The notes below the pieces were generated by a model. It was given only the letters and a program-made list of their open reading frames with translations, had not been told where the DNA came from and did not search any database. From Caulobacteraceae bacterium (lineage in GTDB: Bacteria > Pseudomonadota > Alphaproteobacteria > Caulobacterales > Caulobacteraceae): a DNA stretch of 27,422 nucleotides. The stretch covers positions 1 to 27,422 of the forward strand of contig SDZP01000004.1 in the NCBI GenBank assembly GCA_004144935.1, in the 5' to 3' direction. This document shows positions 15,089 through 22,122 of this stretch, piece by piece (position 1 is the first letter of the stretch; each line of letters starts with the position of its first letter). The position numbers and the translations under genes were made by a program.

Positions 15089-16138
15089 TTACCTCTTCCG
15101 TCCAGCTTGAGCTGTGGCGGCCAGGGCTTCGGCGGCCGCCGCTACATCGTCCTGATATAGCCGTCCGCCGGCCCAATGGTCGACCGCCGCCGCGCTGATC
15201 CGGGCGAAAAGCGCCGGGTCGTCCAGGATGCGCGCCACATCGGCGGCGGCCTGCTCGGGGGACCGGTAGATCACCCCGGTCTCCATGGGCCGCACATAGG
15301 CGTCCATTTCCCCCACCGGGGTGACCACCGGAACCAGGCCCAGCTGCATCGCCTCGATCAGCGACATCGCCGCCCCCTCCTGCTCGCTGAGCTGCAGGAA
15401 AATGTCGTAGTCGGCCGACAGGGCCGCGATCTCGTCCAGGGACCTTACCCCGGCGAAGGTGATCCGGTCGTCCAGGCCCAGAGACGCCACCTGGGCCCGC
15501 AGGGCCGCCTCGCTGCCGGCGTCCGGCCCGATCAGCAGGAACCGGGCCTCCGGCCGGTCCCTGGCCAGGCGGGCGAAAAGGTCGATGGCCCGTTCGATGC
15601 GCTTGAGCGCGTTAAGCCGGCCCCAGAAGATGAAGCGCGGCCGGGGCGTGGTGCGGCGCGTCGGCGCCATGCGGCCAAGCCGGAAGGAAATCACCCGGGT
15701 CGGGGTCAGCGCCCGGGTGAGCCCCGCCACCCCATCCAGAGACCGCTGGCAATCGGCCCAGACCTCATGCGCCAGCAGGCCGCCCAGCCAGGTCGCCAGA
15801 GTGTCGGGCAGATGCACCCGCCGGTCGGAATGCAGGAACAGCACCCGCCGGGTCCCGGGCGACAGCAGGGCGGTGGCCAGCATGGCCAGGGCCGACTTCC
15901 ACAGTGAGAAAACCGCCACCTCGTAACCGCGCGCCAGCCTGCCGGCCCGCCAGGCGGCAAGGGGGCTGAACGGATGGCGGCCGCCGAGCGCGATAACGTT
16001 TTCGGCATGCGGCGCGGCGGGCGGGCCCGCCAAAACGGCGATGGTTATCCTCTCCGGCGCGGCGGTGGCCGCGGCGCGGGCGGCGATCTCGGCCCCGCCG
16101 AGGCCATCTTCCGGCAAGATATGGAGAAATGCGGTCAC
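15089..16138 (-). CDS. Glycosyltransferase family 4 (GT-B), first gene of the cassette
   Basis: Predicted retaining glycosyltransferase of about 349 aa. The start VTAFLHILPEDGLGGAEIAAR carries the Gly-Gly-Ala-Glu loop typical of GT4 N-termini. The donor half opens with RFIFWGRLNALKRIERAIDLFARL (Arg and Lys contacts to the nucleotide diphosphate), then FAGVRSLDEIAALSADYDIFLQLSEQEGAAMSLIEAMQLG with the E-x7-E motif and a PVVTPVGEMDAYV loop. The start is uncertain: GTG 16138 is chosen because homology-like sequence begins there, but no good ribosome-binding site is visible. The frame stays open to a TTG at 16249, whose added residues look unstructured. It is followed by asnB after 5 bp. Its promoter should lie in the long noncoding region to the right. 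Confidence 0.85.
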   Translation of the reverse strand: MTAFLHILPEDGLGGAEIAARAAATAAPERITIAVLAGPPAAPHAENVIALGGRHPFSPLAAWRAGRLARGYEVAVFSLWKSALAMLATALLSPGTRRVLFLHSDRRVHLPDTLATWLGGLLAHEVWADCQRSLDGVAGLTRALTPTRVISFRLGRMAPTRRTTPRPRFIFWGRLNALKRIERAIDLFARLARDRPEARFLLIGPDAGSEAALRAQVASLGLDDRITFAGVRSLDEIAALSADYDIFLQLSEQEGAAMSLIEAMQLGLVPVVTPVGEMDAYVRPMETGVIYRSPEQAAADVARILDDPALFARISAAAVDHWAGGRLYQDDVAAAAEALAATAQAGRKR

Positions 16139-16385
16139 CGGCAGGGTCTTAGCGCCTGGGACCCCGAGAGCGCCAGTGGAACGGCGGTAAACCGGTCCCG
16201 CCGGAAAATCAGGCGCCGCAGCCCTTCTCTCGCCTGTTTTGCCCCCCAATCTGGGTGTGGCGGTCAGGTTGCGCTTTCTGGCATATCCATTTCAGAGAGT
16301 CGTGGGTATAGAGGCCGCTCGTCGCCGCTGGGTGCTCAGAATGAGTGGCTTGGGGCCGCGAAGGGTTAAGGAAATCTTGCCCTTT

Positions 16386-16419
16386 GCACGGCCTTCTTCA
16401 GCGTTGAAGATGGCCGTGC
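16386..16419 (+). promoter_or_regulatory. Long stem-loop in the leader of the FecR-like gene
   Basis: Left arm GCACGGCCTTCTTCA (16386-16400), tetraloop GCGT (16401-16404), right arm TGAAGATGGCCGTGC (16405-16419): 14 of 15 positions pair, with one T-T mismatch. No T-run follows on either strand, so it is not a standard intrinsic terminator. It could be an operator, an RNA structure, or part of a small RNA. Confidence 0.6.
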
Positions 16420-16433
16420 GGATGGGCTAACAG

Positions 16434-16441
16434 TTTGGTTG
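16434..16441 (+). promoter_or_regulatory. TTTGGTTG motif, copy 1
   Basis: Octamer shared with 20974-20981 and 21017-21024; here within AGTTTGGTTG (16432-16441), directly abutting GATAAC. All three copies found are in EPS intergenic DNA on the plus strand. Possible regulator site; unproven. Confidence 0.3.
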
Positions 16442-16631
16442 GATAACGTTTTTGCAACCGGGAACGCTTTCGACCCGGCTGCGCTTACAACAGTGGCAGA
16501 TTCGCCGCGCGGGGTTCAAAAAACATGGGTTTTCGGTCGGAGACCGGTTGCCGTGTCGGAGAGCCTGAGGTATTGGCTTGGGTGTCCTGTGGCGCAACGT
16601 CGCACTGGGCTCTCGCTTTGAGGGGTATGCA

Positions 16632-17087
16632 ATGATCCGGAATGTAATCGTCGCCGCATCGGTCGGCCTGCTTCTCACCGGCCAGGTGGCCATGGCCGCC
16701 GATGGCGCGCGCCTCGGTGGCGTGCAGGGCTCCGTGCTGGTCAATCAGAATGGCCGCTACGTGCCGGTGACCTCCTCGACGGTGCTCCGCGCCGGCGACC
16801 GGGTCATGGCGATGGATGGCTCGGCCACCGTCACCTACGCCTCGGGCTGCAGCGTCGCCGTCTCGGCCCGCTCCATGGCCACCATCGGTGACTCGGCGGC
16901 CTGCGCCGGCGGCTCCAGCAACATCGTTCGCGCCGCCTACCAGGACGACCAGCAAGGCTACGGCGACGCGCCGACCAGCCCTCCCGGTCAAGGTTGGGAC
17001 TTCTGGCTGTGGGCGACCTTCGGCGTCGTCACCGTCGGTGTCACCGCCTGGGCCATCAACGACAGCAACGACCCGTCTTCCCCGTAG
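16632..17087 (+). CDS. Secreted FecR-like-domain protein with C-terminal membrane anchor
   Basis: Protein of 151 aa without a known function. Residues 1-22 form a Sec signal (MIRNVIVAASVGLLLTGQVAMA). Residues 28-95 fit the FecR-like beta fold: GGVQGSVLVNQNGRYVPV, STVLRAGDRVMAMDGSATVTYASGC, then VAVSARSMATIGDSAAC; C73 and C91 could form a disulfide. A low-complexity linker (102-121) leads to a hydrophobic helix about 124-142 and a short polar tail NDSNDPSSP. This is an extracytoplasmic domain on a membrane stalk. ATG 16632 has GAGGGG at 16620-16625. It sits directly before the O-antigen-ligase-family gene, separated by a terminator-like hairpin, and after a long structured leader. I infer an accessory role in surface polysaccharide assembly or sensing. 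Confidence 0.75.
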   Translation: MIRNVIVAASVGLLLTGQVAMAADGARLGGVQGSVLVNQNGRYVPVTSSTVLRAGDRVMAMDGSATVTYASGCSVAVSARSMATIGDSAACAGGSSNIVRAAYQDDQQGYGDAPTSPPGQGWDFWLWATFGVVTVGVTAWAINDSNDPSSP

Positions 17088-17091
17088 GAAT

Positions 17092-17106
17092 TCGGCCCTC
17101 GGCCGA
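17092..17106 (+). promoter_or_regulatory. Small stem-loop just after the FecR-like gene
   Basis: TCGGCC (17092-17097), CTC loop, GGCCGA (17101-17106), beginning 4 nt after the stop codon. No T-tract; it could protect the mRNA 3' end or simply precede the larger hairpin at 17129. Confidence 0.35.
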
Positions 17107-17128
17107 TCTGCCTTAGAATTTCGACGTC

Positions 17129-17183
17129 AAGAGCCGCGAGGGGCCGTTTCAAAAACGCCATGACCTCGCGGCTCTTTTCTTTT
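17129..17183 (+). terminator. Terminator/attenuator-like hairpin enclosing a start codon
   Basis: AAGAGCCGCGAGG (17129-17141) pairs perfectly over 13 bp with CCTCGCGGCTCTT (17164-17176), and TTTTCTTTT (17175-17183) follows, the form of an intrinsic terminator. The 22-nt loop contains the ATG (17160-17162) of the ligase/polymerase gene and a nested hairpin CGTTT (17145-17149)/AAACG (17153-17157). The left arm also holds the only SD-like GAGGGG (17138-17143). It could end the FecR-like transcript, attenuate the next gene, or mask its ribosome-binding site. Confidence 0.6.
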
Positions 17184-18524
17184 GCCTGCGCCGGCTTTCT
17201 GTTGCTGGCCCTGCTGCTCGGCGGGGCCAGCCGCGGAGAGGTGATCGCCCCCGACATTGTCGGCCTGCTCGCCCTGCCGCTGCTGGGCTGGGCCATCTGG
17301 CGCCTGCGGGCTCCCCGGCCCTCGGGCGACAGCCCGTCCGCCGAGGCGATGGCCTTCGCCATTCTCGGCGGCTGCTTTCTGGTTGGGCTGATCCAGCTCG
17401 TCCCCCTGCCGCCGGCCCTGTGGACCGCCCTGCCGGGCCGCGCCCCCTATGTCGCCGACCTGGCCGCCGCCGGCTTCGCGCCGGGCTGGGCGCCGATCAG
17501 CCTCAAGCCGCAGGCGACCGTCTCGGCCCTGCTGACCCTGATCCCCGCCGCCGCCGTCTTCCTCAGCCTGCGCACCCTCGACCAGCCGGGCCGCCGTCGG
17601 CTTGTGCTGGTGATCATCGGCGTCGCCGTGGTCAGCGCCGTCGTCGGCGGTCTTCAGGTCATCGGCGGCCGCGACAGCCCCTTGCGCTTCTACGCGGTGA
17701 CCAACCCCGAACCGGCCGTCGGCTTCTTCGCCAACCGCAACCACCTGGCCGCCCTGTTCGTCTGCATCGTTCCCTTCGCCACCCTCGAAGTCCTGGAGGC
17801 GGCCGCCCGCCGGCCGGCCGGCAAGATGCGCATCGTGCTGATGCTGGCCCTGATCGGACTGGCCGCGGCCGGCGTCGCCATGACCCAGTCCCGGGCCGGC
17901 GCCCTGCTGCTGGGCGTCGCCCTGCTCGGCGGCGTCGCCATGGCCTGGCGATCGGGCCTGGGCAAGGGCCGGGGGCGGCTGATGCTGGCCGGCGGAGCGA
18001 TCGTCATGGCCCTGGCCGCCCTGTCGGCCCCGATCTTCTTTGCCGGCACCTTCGACCGCTTCGAGGGCGGCTTTACCGGCGACCTGCGTCTGCAGGCCGC
18101 CCAGGTGGCGGCCGGGGCGGCCTGGACCTATGCCCCGTTCGGCTCGGGCCTGGGCAGTTTCGTGCCGGTCTACATGCTGCATGAGACCCCGGCCTCGATG
18201 CAGAACACCTACGTCAACCACGCCCACGACGACTGGCTGGAGCTGCTGGTCGAAGGCGGCCTGCTGGCCGTGGCGGTGATGCTCGCCTTCCTGATCTGGT
18301 TCGGCCGCCAGGCCGTACGCGCCTGGCGGCGGCATCAGGCCGGTCAGGGCACGGGCGGCGGCGTCGGGGCCCGGGCGGCCAGCCTGGTCATCGGCCTCTT
18401 GCTCGCCCACAGCCTGGTCGACTATCCCCTGCGTACGGCGGCGATGATGTGCGTCTTCGCCCTGGCCTGCGGCCTGATGCTGGCGCCGCGTGGCGATCCC
18501 GCCCCCGGCGCGCCCCCCGTCTGA
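17160..18524 (+). CDS. O-antigen ligase/Wzy family membrane protein
   Basis: Polytopic inner-membrane protein of 454 aa with ten or more hydrophobic segments, belonging to the O-antigen ligase/polymerase superfamily (PF04932-like). It would polymerise undecaprenyl-linked repeats or ligate polymer to an acceptor in the periplasm. Recognisable parts: FFANRNHLAALFV mid-protein, the MTQSRAGALLLG helix, a large periplasmic loop with GSGLGSFVPVY and YVNHAHDDWLELLVEGG, and a late SLVDYPLRT. The N-R-N-H and H-A-H-D-D-W features are common in the family. ATG 17160 lies in a hairpin loop with its SD-like GAGGGG 16 nt away, an unusual initiation region. Later starts (TTG codon 15, GTG codon 28) would damage the first TM. 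It follows the FecR-like gene and precedes the dehydrogenase by 17 bp. Confidence 0.88.
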   Translation: MTSRLFSFACAGFLLLALLLGGASRGEVIAPDIVGLLALPLLGWAIWRLRAPRPSGDSPSAEAMAFAILGGCFLVGLIQLVPLPPALWTALPGRAPYVADLAAAGFAPGWAPISLKPQATVSALLTLIPAAAVFLSLRTLDQPGRRRLVLVIIGVAVVSAVVGGLQVIGGRDSPLRFYAVTNPEPAVGFFANRNHLAALFVCIVPFATLEVLEAAARRPAGKMRIVLMLALIGLAAAGVAMTQSRAGALLLGVALLGGVAMAWRSGLGKGRGRLMLAGGAIVMALAALSAPIFFAGTFDRFEGGFTGDLRLQAAQVAAGAAWTYAPFGSGLGSFVPVYMLHETPASMQNTYVNHAHDDWLELLVEGGLLAVAVMLAFLIWFGRQAVRAWRRHQAGQGTGGGVGARAASLVIGLLLAHSLVDYPLRTAAMMCVFALACGLMLAPRGDPAPGAPPV

Positions 18525-18541
18525 TTTCCGGAGTTCCTTCG

Positions 18542-19819
18542 ATGCTGTCCCTGAACAACGCGCGCATCGCGGTCATCGGCCTCGGCTACGTCGGCCTGCC
18601 GTTGGCGGTGGCGTTCGGAAAGCAGTTCGACACGCTTGGCCTGGACCTTTCCGCCCCGCGCATCGCCGCGCTGAAGGGCGGCCTCGACCACACCCTCGAA
18701 GTCACTACCGATGAGCTGGCCGCCGCCGGCCAGCTGACCTACAGCGACAACCCGGCCGATCTGGCCGGCCGCAACATCTTCATCGTCACCGTCCCGACCC
18801 CGATCGACGAGGCCAAGCGTCCGGATCTCACCGCCATCCGCAAGGCCAGCGAGAGCATCGGCGCCCACCTGACCCCCGGCGCCATCGTGGTCTATGAATC
18901 GACCGTCTATCCCGGCTGCACCGAGGAGGTCTGCGTCCCTATCCTAGAGCGGCTGTCGGGCCTGACCTTCAACCAGGACTTCTTCTGCGGCTACAGCCCC
19001 GAGCGGGCCAACCCCGGCGACAAGCTGCACCGCCTCGACACCATCACCAAGGTCACCGCCGGTTCGACGCCGGAAGCGGCCGACCTGATCGACGAACTCT
19101 ACGGCCGGGTCGTCACGGCCGGCACCCACAAGGCCAGCTCGATCAAGGTCGCCGAGGCCGCCAAGGTGATCGAGAACACCCAGCGCGACCTGAACATCGC
19201 GCTGATCAACGAGATCGCCATGATCTTCGGCAAGATGGGCATCGACACGCTGGAGGTCTTGCAGGCGGCCGGCACCAAATGGAACTTCCTGCCCTTCCGT
19301 CCCGGCCTGGTCGGCGGCCACTGCATCGGCGTCGACCCCTACTACCTGACCCACAAGGCCCAGGAGATCGGCCACCATCCGGAGGTCATCCTGGCGGGCC
19401 GTCGCATCAATGACGGCATGGCGGCCTACGTGGCCAGCCAGATCCTCAAGCTGGTGCTTGGCCGCGGCATCAACCCGATCGGGGCCAGGGTGCTGGTGCT
19501 GGGCCTCGCCTTCAAGGAAGACTGCCCGGACCTGCGCAACACCAAGGTCAAGGACCTGGTCGACGAGCTCAAGGCCTATGGCCTCGACATCGACATCCAC
19601 GATCCCTGGGTCGACCCGGCCGAGGCGGTTCATGAGTACGGCCTGACCCTGACCGAAACTCCCAGGGCCGGTGACTACAGCGCCGTGGTCCTGGCCGTGG
19701 CGCACCGGCAGTTCCTCGACCTCGGGGCCGAGGGCGTGCGGGCGTTCGGCATGCCGGGGGCGGTGTTGTACGACGTCAAATCCGCTCTGCCGCGCGACAA
19801 GGTCGACGGGCGCCTTTAA
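18542..19819 (+). CDS. tviB: Nucleotide-sugar dehydrogenase, TviB/WbpO type (UDP-HexNAc 6-dehydrogenase)
   Basis: Oxidises C6 of a UDP-N-acetylhexosamine (UDP-GlcNAc or UDP-GalNAc) to the uronic acid with two NAD+, 425 aa, cytosolic. The Rossmann motif GLGYVGLPLAVAFG is near the N-terminus, followed by the LDHTLEV segment characteristic of the TviB/WbpO branch rather than UDP-glucose dehydrogenases. Then come VYESTVYPGCTEEVC, GYSPERANPGDK and the catalytic C261 in GGHCIGVDPYYL. The C-terminal UDP-binding domain has VLGLAFKEDCPDLRNTK. ATG 18542 has GGAG upstream; the open frame to 18449 overlaps the ligase gene. It is followed 34 bp later by a sugar epimerase, matching the TviB-TviC order of Vi antigen synthesis. 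The symbol is family-level; the exact HexNAc substrate is not determined. Confidence 0.92.
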   Translation: MLSLNNARIAVIGLGYVGLPLAVAFGKQFDTLGLDLSAPRIAALKGGLDHTLEVTTDELAAAGQLTYSDNPADLAGRNIFIVTVPTPIDEAKRPDLTAIRKASESIGAHLTPGAIVVYESTVYPGCTEEVCVPILERLSGLTFNQDFFCGYSPERANPGDKLHRLDTITKVTAGSTPEAADLIDELYGRVVTAGTHKASSIKVAEAAKVIENTQRDLNIALINEIAMIFGKMGIDTLEVLQAAGTKWNFLPFRPGLVGGHCIGVDPYYLTHKAQEIGHHPEVILAGRRINDGMAAYVASQILKLVLGRGINPIGARVLVLGLAFKEDCPDLRNTKVKDLVDELKAYGLDIDIHDPWVDPAEAVHEYGLTLTETPRAGDYSAVVLAVAHRQFLDLGAEGVRAFGMPGAVLYDVKSALPRDKVDGRL

Positions 19820-19853
19820 GGGTGTCGCCGATAACGGCCGAGGGAACGCATCT

Positions 19854-20864
19854 ATGAAGGTCATGGTCACGGGCAGCGCCGGCTTCATCGGCTCGGCCGT
19901 CTCGATGAAACTGCTGGCGCGTGGCGACGAGGTCATCGGCCTCGACGTCATGAACGACTACTACGATCCCGAGCTGAAGCGCGCCCGCCTGGCCCGCACG
20001 CTGGACCACGACAACTACACCCATCTGAAGATCGATCTCGCCGACCGAGAGGCGATGGAAGCGGCCTTCGCCCGGCACCAGCCCCAGCGGGTCATCAACC
20101 TGGCCGCCCAGGCCGGGGTGCGCTACGCGTCGACCAACCCGCACGTCTATGTGCAGTCCAACGTCACCGGCTTCCTGCACATCCTCGAAGGCTGCCGCCA
20201 CAACGGCGTCGAGCACCTGGTCTTCGCCTCGACCAGCAGCGTCTACGGCGCCAACACCAACATGCCCTTCACGGTGCACAACAGCGCCGAACACCCGCTG
20301 ACCCTCTATGCCGCGACCAAGAAGGCCAACGAGCAGATGGCGCACAGCTATGCGCACCTCTACGGCTTTGCCTGCACTGGCCTGCGCTTCTTCACCGTCT
20401 ACGGGCCCTGGGGCCGGCCGGACATGGCGCTGTTCCTGTTCACCAAGAAGATCCTCGCCGGCGAACCGATCCAGGTCTTCAATCACGGCAAGCACAAGCG
20501 CAGCTTCACCTACATCGACGACATCGTCGAAGGCGTCGTCCGCGTGCTGGACCAGCCGCCGGTGGCCGATCCCGCCTGGGACAGCCTCAATCCCGACCCG
20601 GCGACCAGCAGCGCCCCCTACCGGCTGTTCAACATCGGCGCCGAGCAGCAGGTCGAACTGCTGCGCTACATCGAGGTTCTGGAGCAGTGCCTGGGCCGCA
20701 AGGCGATCATGGAGATGCTGCCCCTGCAGCCCGGCGACGTGCCCGACACCGAAGCCGACGTCACCGATCTCGCCCGCGTCGTTGGCTACCAGCCAAAGGT
20801 GACGGTGGAAGAGGGCGTGCGCAACTTTGTCGACTGGTACCGGGGCTACAACGGCGTCCTCTAG
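19854..20864 (+). CDS. NAD-dependent uronate 4-epimerase (UDP-GlcA 4-epimerase/LpsL-like)
   Basis: Extended SDR of 336 aa that would invert C4 of a UDP-uronic acid. TGSAGFIGSA at residues 6-15 binds NAD, then GLDVMNDYYDPELKRARL (typical of the LpsL/CapI glucuronate epimerase group), NLAAQAGVRYA, the catalytic Ser/Thr in STSSVYG, the Y-x3-K of LYAATKKANE, and RFFTVYGPWGRPDMALFLF. Length is standard. Classical members act on UDP-GlcA, but the neighbour upstream is a UDP-HexNAc dehydrogenase, so the substrate here may be UDP-GlcNAcA or UDP-GalNAcA, as for TviC. ATG 19854 follows GAGGGA. No SDR partner or transporter overlaps it; about 200 bp of noncoding DNA follows, so it may end this transcription unit. 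Confidence 0.92.
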   Translation: MKVMVTGSAGFIGSAVSMKLLARGDEVIGLDVMNDYYDPELKRARLARTLDHDNYTHLKIDLADREAMEAAFARHQPQRVINLAAQAGVRYASTNPHVYVQSNVTGFLHILEGCRHNGVEHLVFASTSSVYGANTNMPFTVHNSAEHPLTLYAATKKANEQMAHSYAHLYGFACTGLRFFTVYGPWGRPDMALFLFTKKILAGEPIQVFNHGKHKRSFTYIDDIVEGVVRVLDQPPVADPAWDSLNPDPATSSAPYRLFNIGAEQQVELLRYIEVLEQCLGRKAIMEMLPLQPGDVPDTEADVTDLARVVGYQPKVTVEEGVRNFVDWYRGYNGVL

Positions 20865-20973
20865 ACCGAGCCCAAGGGGCGTCGATCTCGTGGTTCACGG
20901 CCAGGCCGTCGCGAAGCGGGCCGTGGCCGGTTGAAGGTGACCTCGCTTTCTTCCGACGGGCAGGAAGGCTAGG

Positions 20974-20981
20974 TTTGGTTG
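20974..20981 (+). promoter_or_regulatory. TTTGGTTG motif, copy 2
   Basis: Second copy, in the context AGGTTTGGTTG (20971-20981), upstream of the EpsG-family gene. Confidence 0.3.
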
Positions 20982-21016
20982 ATCGAGGGCGCCCCTGCGG
21001 CGTCGGCGGTCTTTAG

Positions 21017-21024
21017 TTTGGTTG
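21017..21024 (+). promoter_or_regulatory. TTTGGTTG motif, copy 3
   Basis: Third copy, in AGTTTGGTTG (21015-21024), the same ten bases as copy 1; 43 nt upstream of the EpsG-family start codon at 21067. Confidence 0.3.
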
Positions 21025-21066
21025 CCCGCGCCCAGAGGCGCTGGCCGAGGGGGCGTATCGCCTAAG

Positions 21067-22122
21067 ATGATCCTCTACTGGACCATGTTCCTGCTGCCGA
21101 TGATGGCCAGCATGTCGCCCTACCGTCTCGATCGCCTGTCGCGGGTGATGATCATGGTGCTGCTGGGCGTGGTGCTGACCTTCATCATCGGCCTGCGCGA
21201 CCACGTCGGTCACGACTGGAACAACTACATGAAGATGTTCGAGCGGGCCGACGGCTCGGACTTCTACTACGTCATCACCTCGGTCGAGCCGGGCTACGCC
21301 TTCCTCAACTGGGCCAGTTCCCGCCTCGGCTACGGCATCTACGGGGTGAACGCCGCCTGCGCCGCCATCCTTGTCTTCGGCCTGTTCAAGTTCCTGGAGC
21401 GGCAGCCGAACTTCTGGCGCACCCTGGCCATCGCCACGCCCGTGCTGTTGATCGGTATCGGCATGGGCGCGACCCGTCAGGCGACGGCCATCGGCTTCCT
21501 GATGCTGGCCTTCAACGCCTTCCAGGACCGCAAGGTGGTTCGCTACTTGGCCTTTGTCGGCCTGGCCGTGCTGTTCCACCGCTCGTCGGCGGTGTTCTTC
21601 CTGCCGGCCTGGTTCATTCACGGCCAGCTGCGCATCTGGCCGCTGATCCTCGGCGGGCTGGTCTTCTTCGCCTCCTCGCTGTTCCTGCGCGATGCCGCCA
21701 CCTACTACCAGACCAGCTATGTCGGCACCGACATCCAGGCCTCCGGCGCCCTGCCACGGGCCGCCCTGAACATCCTGGCGGCCGGCATCTTCTTCTATTA
21801 CCGGCGCCGGTGGATGGAGCGCTACGACGATGGCCCGCTCTTCACCATCATGGCCGGGGTGATCCTGCTGATGGCCCCGGCGGTGCTGTTCGCGGCGGCG
21901 GCGACCGACCGGATGAGCATGTATCTGCTGCCCATCCAGCTGGCCATCTTCGCCCGCCTGCCCAGCCTGGTGCCGCTCCAGTTCCGCACCCCGGTGATCC
22001 TGGCCATCTACGCCGGCTTCACCGTCCTGCTGTTCACCTGGCTGTTCTTCTCGCCTTTCGCCCAGTCCTCCTGGATCCCCTATGGCAACCTGACCTGGTC
22101 GGGCGAGGTCCCGGAGTTGTGA
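21067..22122 (+). CDS. EpsG-family polysaccharide polymerase-like membrane protein
   Basis: Polytopic inner-membrane protein of 351 aa, about nine to ten hydrophobic segments, resembling the EpsG family (PF14897) of putative Wzy-like polymerases. Family-like parts are GLRDHVGHDWNNYMKMFER after the second TM (the short conserved loop GxRxxxGxDwxxY), EPGYAFLNWASSRLG, GMGATRQATAIGFLMLAF, and LFHRSSAVFFLPAWF. The R-Q-x-x-A and F-H-x-S-A motifs are the strongest identifiers. ATG 21067 is the chosen start; an in-frame start at 21022 adds a non-hydrophobic extension. The SD is weak. The stop overlaps the next gene's GTG by 4 bp (GTGA), beginning a tightly coupled three-gene cassette. With the O-antigen-ligase-family protein, it makes two polymerase/ligase candidates in one locus. 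Confidence 0.88.
   Translation: MILYWTMFLLPMMASMSPYRLDRLSRVMIMVLLGVVLTFIIGLRDHVGHDWNNYMKMFERADGSDFYYVITSVEPGYAFLNWASSRLGYGIYGVNAACAAILVFGLFKFLERQPNFWRTLAIATPVLLIGIGMGATRQATAIGFLMLAFNAFQDRKVVRYLAFVGLAVLFHRSSAVFFLPAWFIHGQLRIWPLILGGLVFFASSLFLRDAATYYQTSYVGTDIQASGALPRAALNILAAGIFFYYRRRWMERYDDGPLFTIMAGVILLMAPAVLFAAAATDRMSMYLLPIQLAIFARLPSLVPLQFRTPVILAIYAGFTVLLFTWLFFSPFAQSSWIPYGNLTWSGEVPEL

Larger units (their letters stand above)
16139..16631. other. 493-bp noncoding divergent region
   Basis: Between the minus-strand GT4 cassette and the plus-strand FecR-like gene I see no credible gene; short open frames lack SD sites or family resemblance. The left half should carry the cassette promoter. The right half (from about 16360) is richer in A/T and in hairpins: a 15-bp-arm stem-loop (16386-16419), a TTTGGTTG copy (16434-16441), GATAAC at 16442-16447 as a possible -10 without a clear -35, and a small hairpin CGGTC/GACCG near 16534-16546. 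It may be a structured 5' leader or an sRNA locus. Confidence 0.6.
20865..21066. other. Intergenic region with hairpin and direct repeats
   Basis: 202 bp between the epimerase and the EpsG-family gene. It holds an imperfect hairpin, CACGGCC (20896-20902) and GGCCGTG (20919-20925), and two copies of TTTGGTTG 43 bp apart (start to start). A GAGGGGG run at 21047-21053 is a distant SD candidate for the next gene. I see no gene and no convincing -35/-10 pair. Confidence 0.5.

Noticed and set aside
16442..16447. GATAAC as the -10 box of a promoter for the FecR-like gene
   Set aside because: No acceptable -35 sequence 16-18 bp upstream; mentioned only as a possibility.
20896..20925. Hairpin after the epimerase gene as a terminator
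   Set aside because: Stem is only 7 bp around a 16-nt loop and no T-run follows; kept only as part of the intergenic description.
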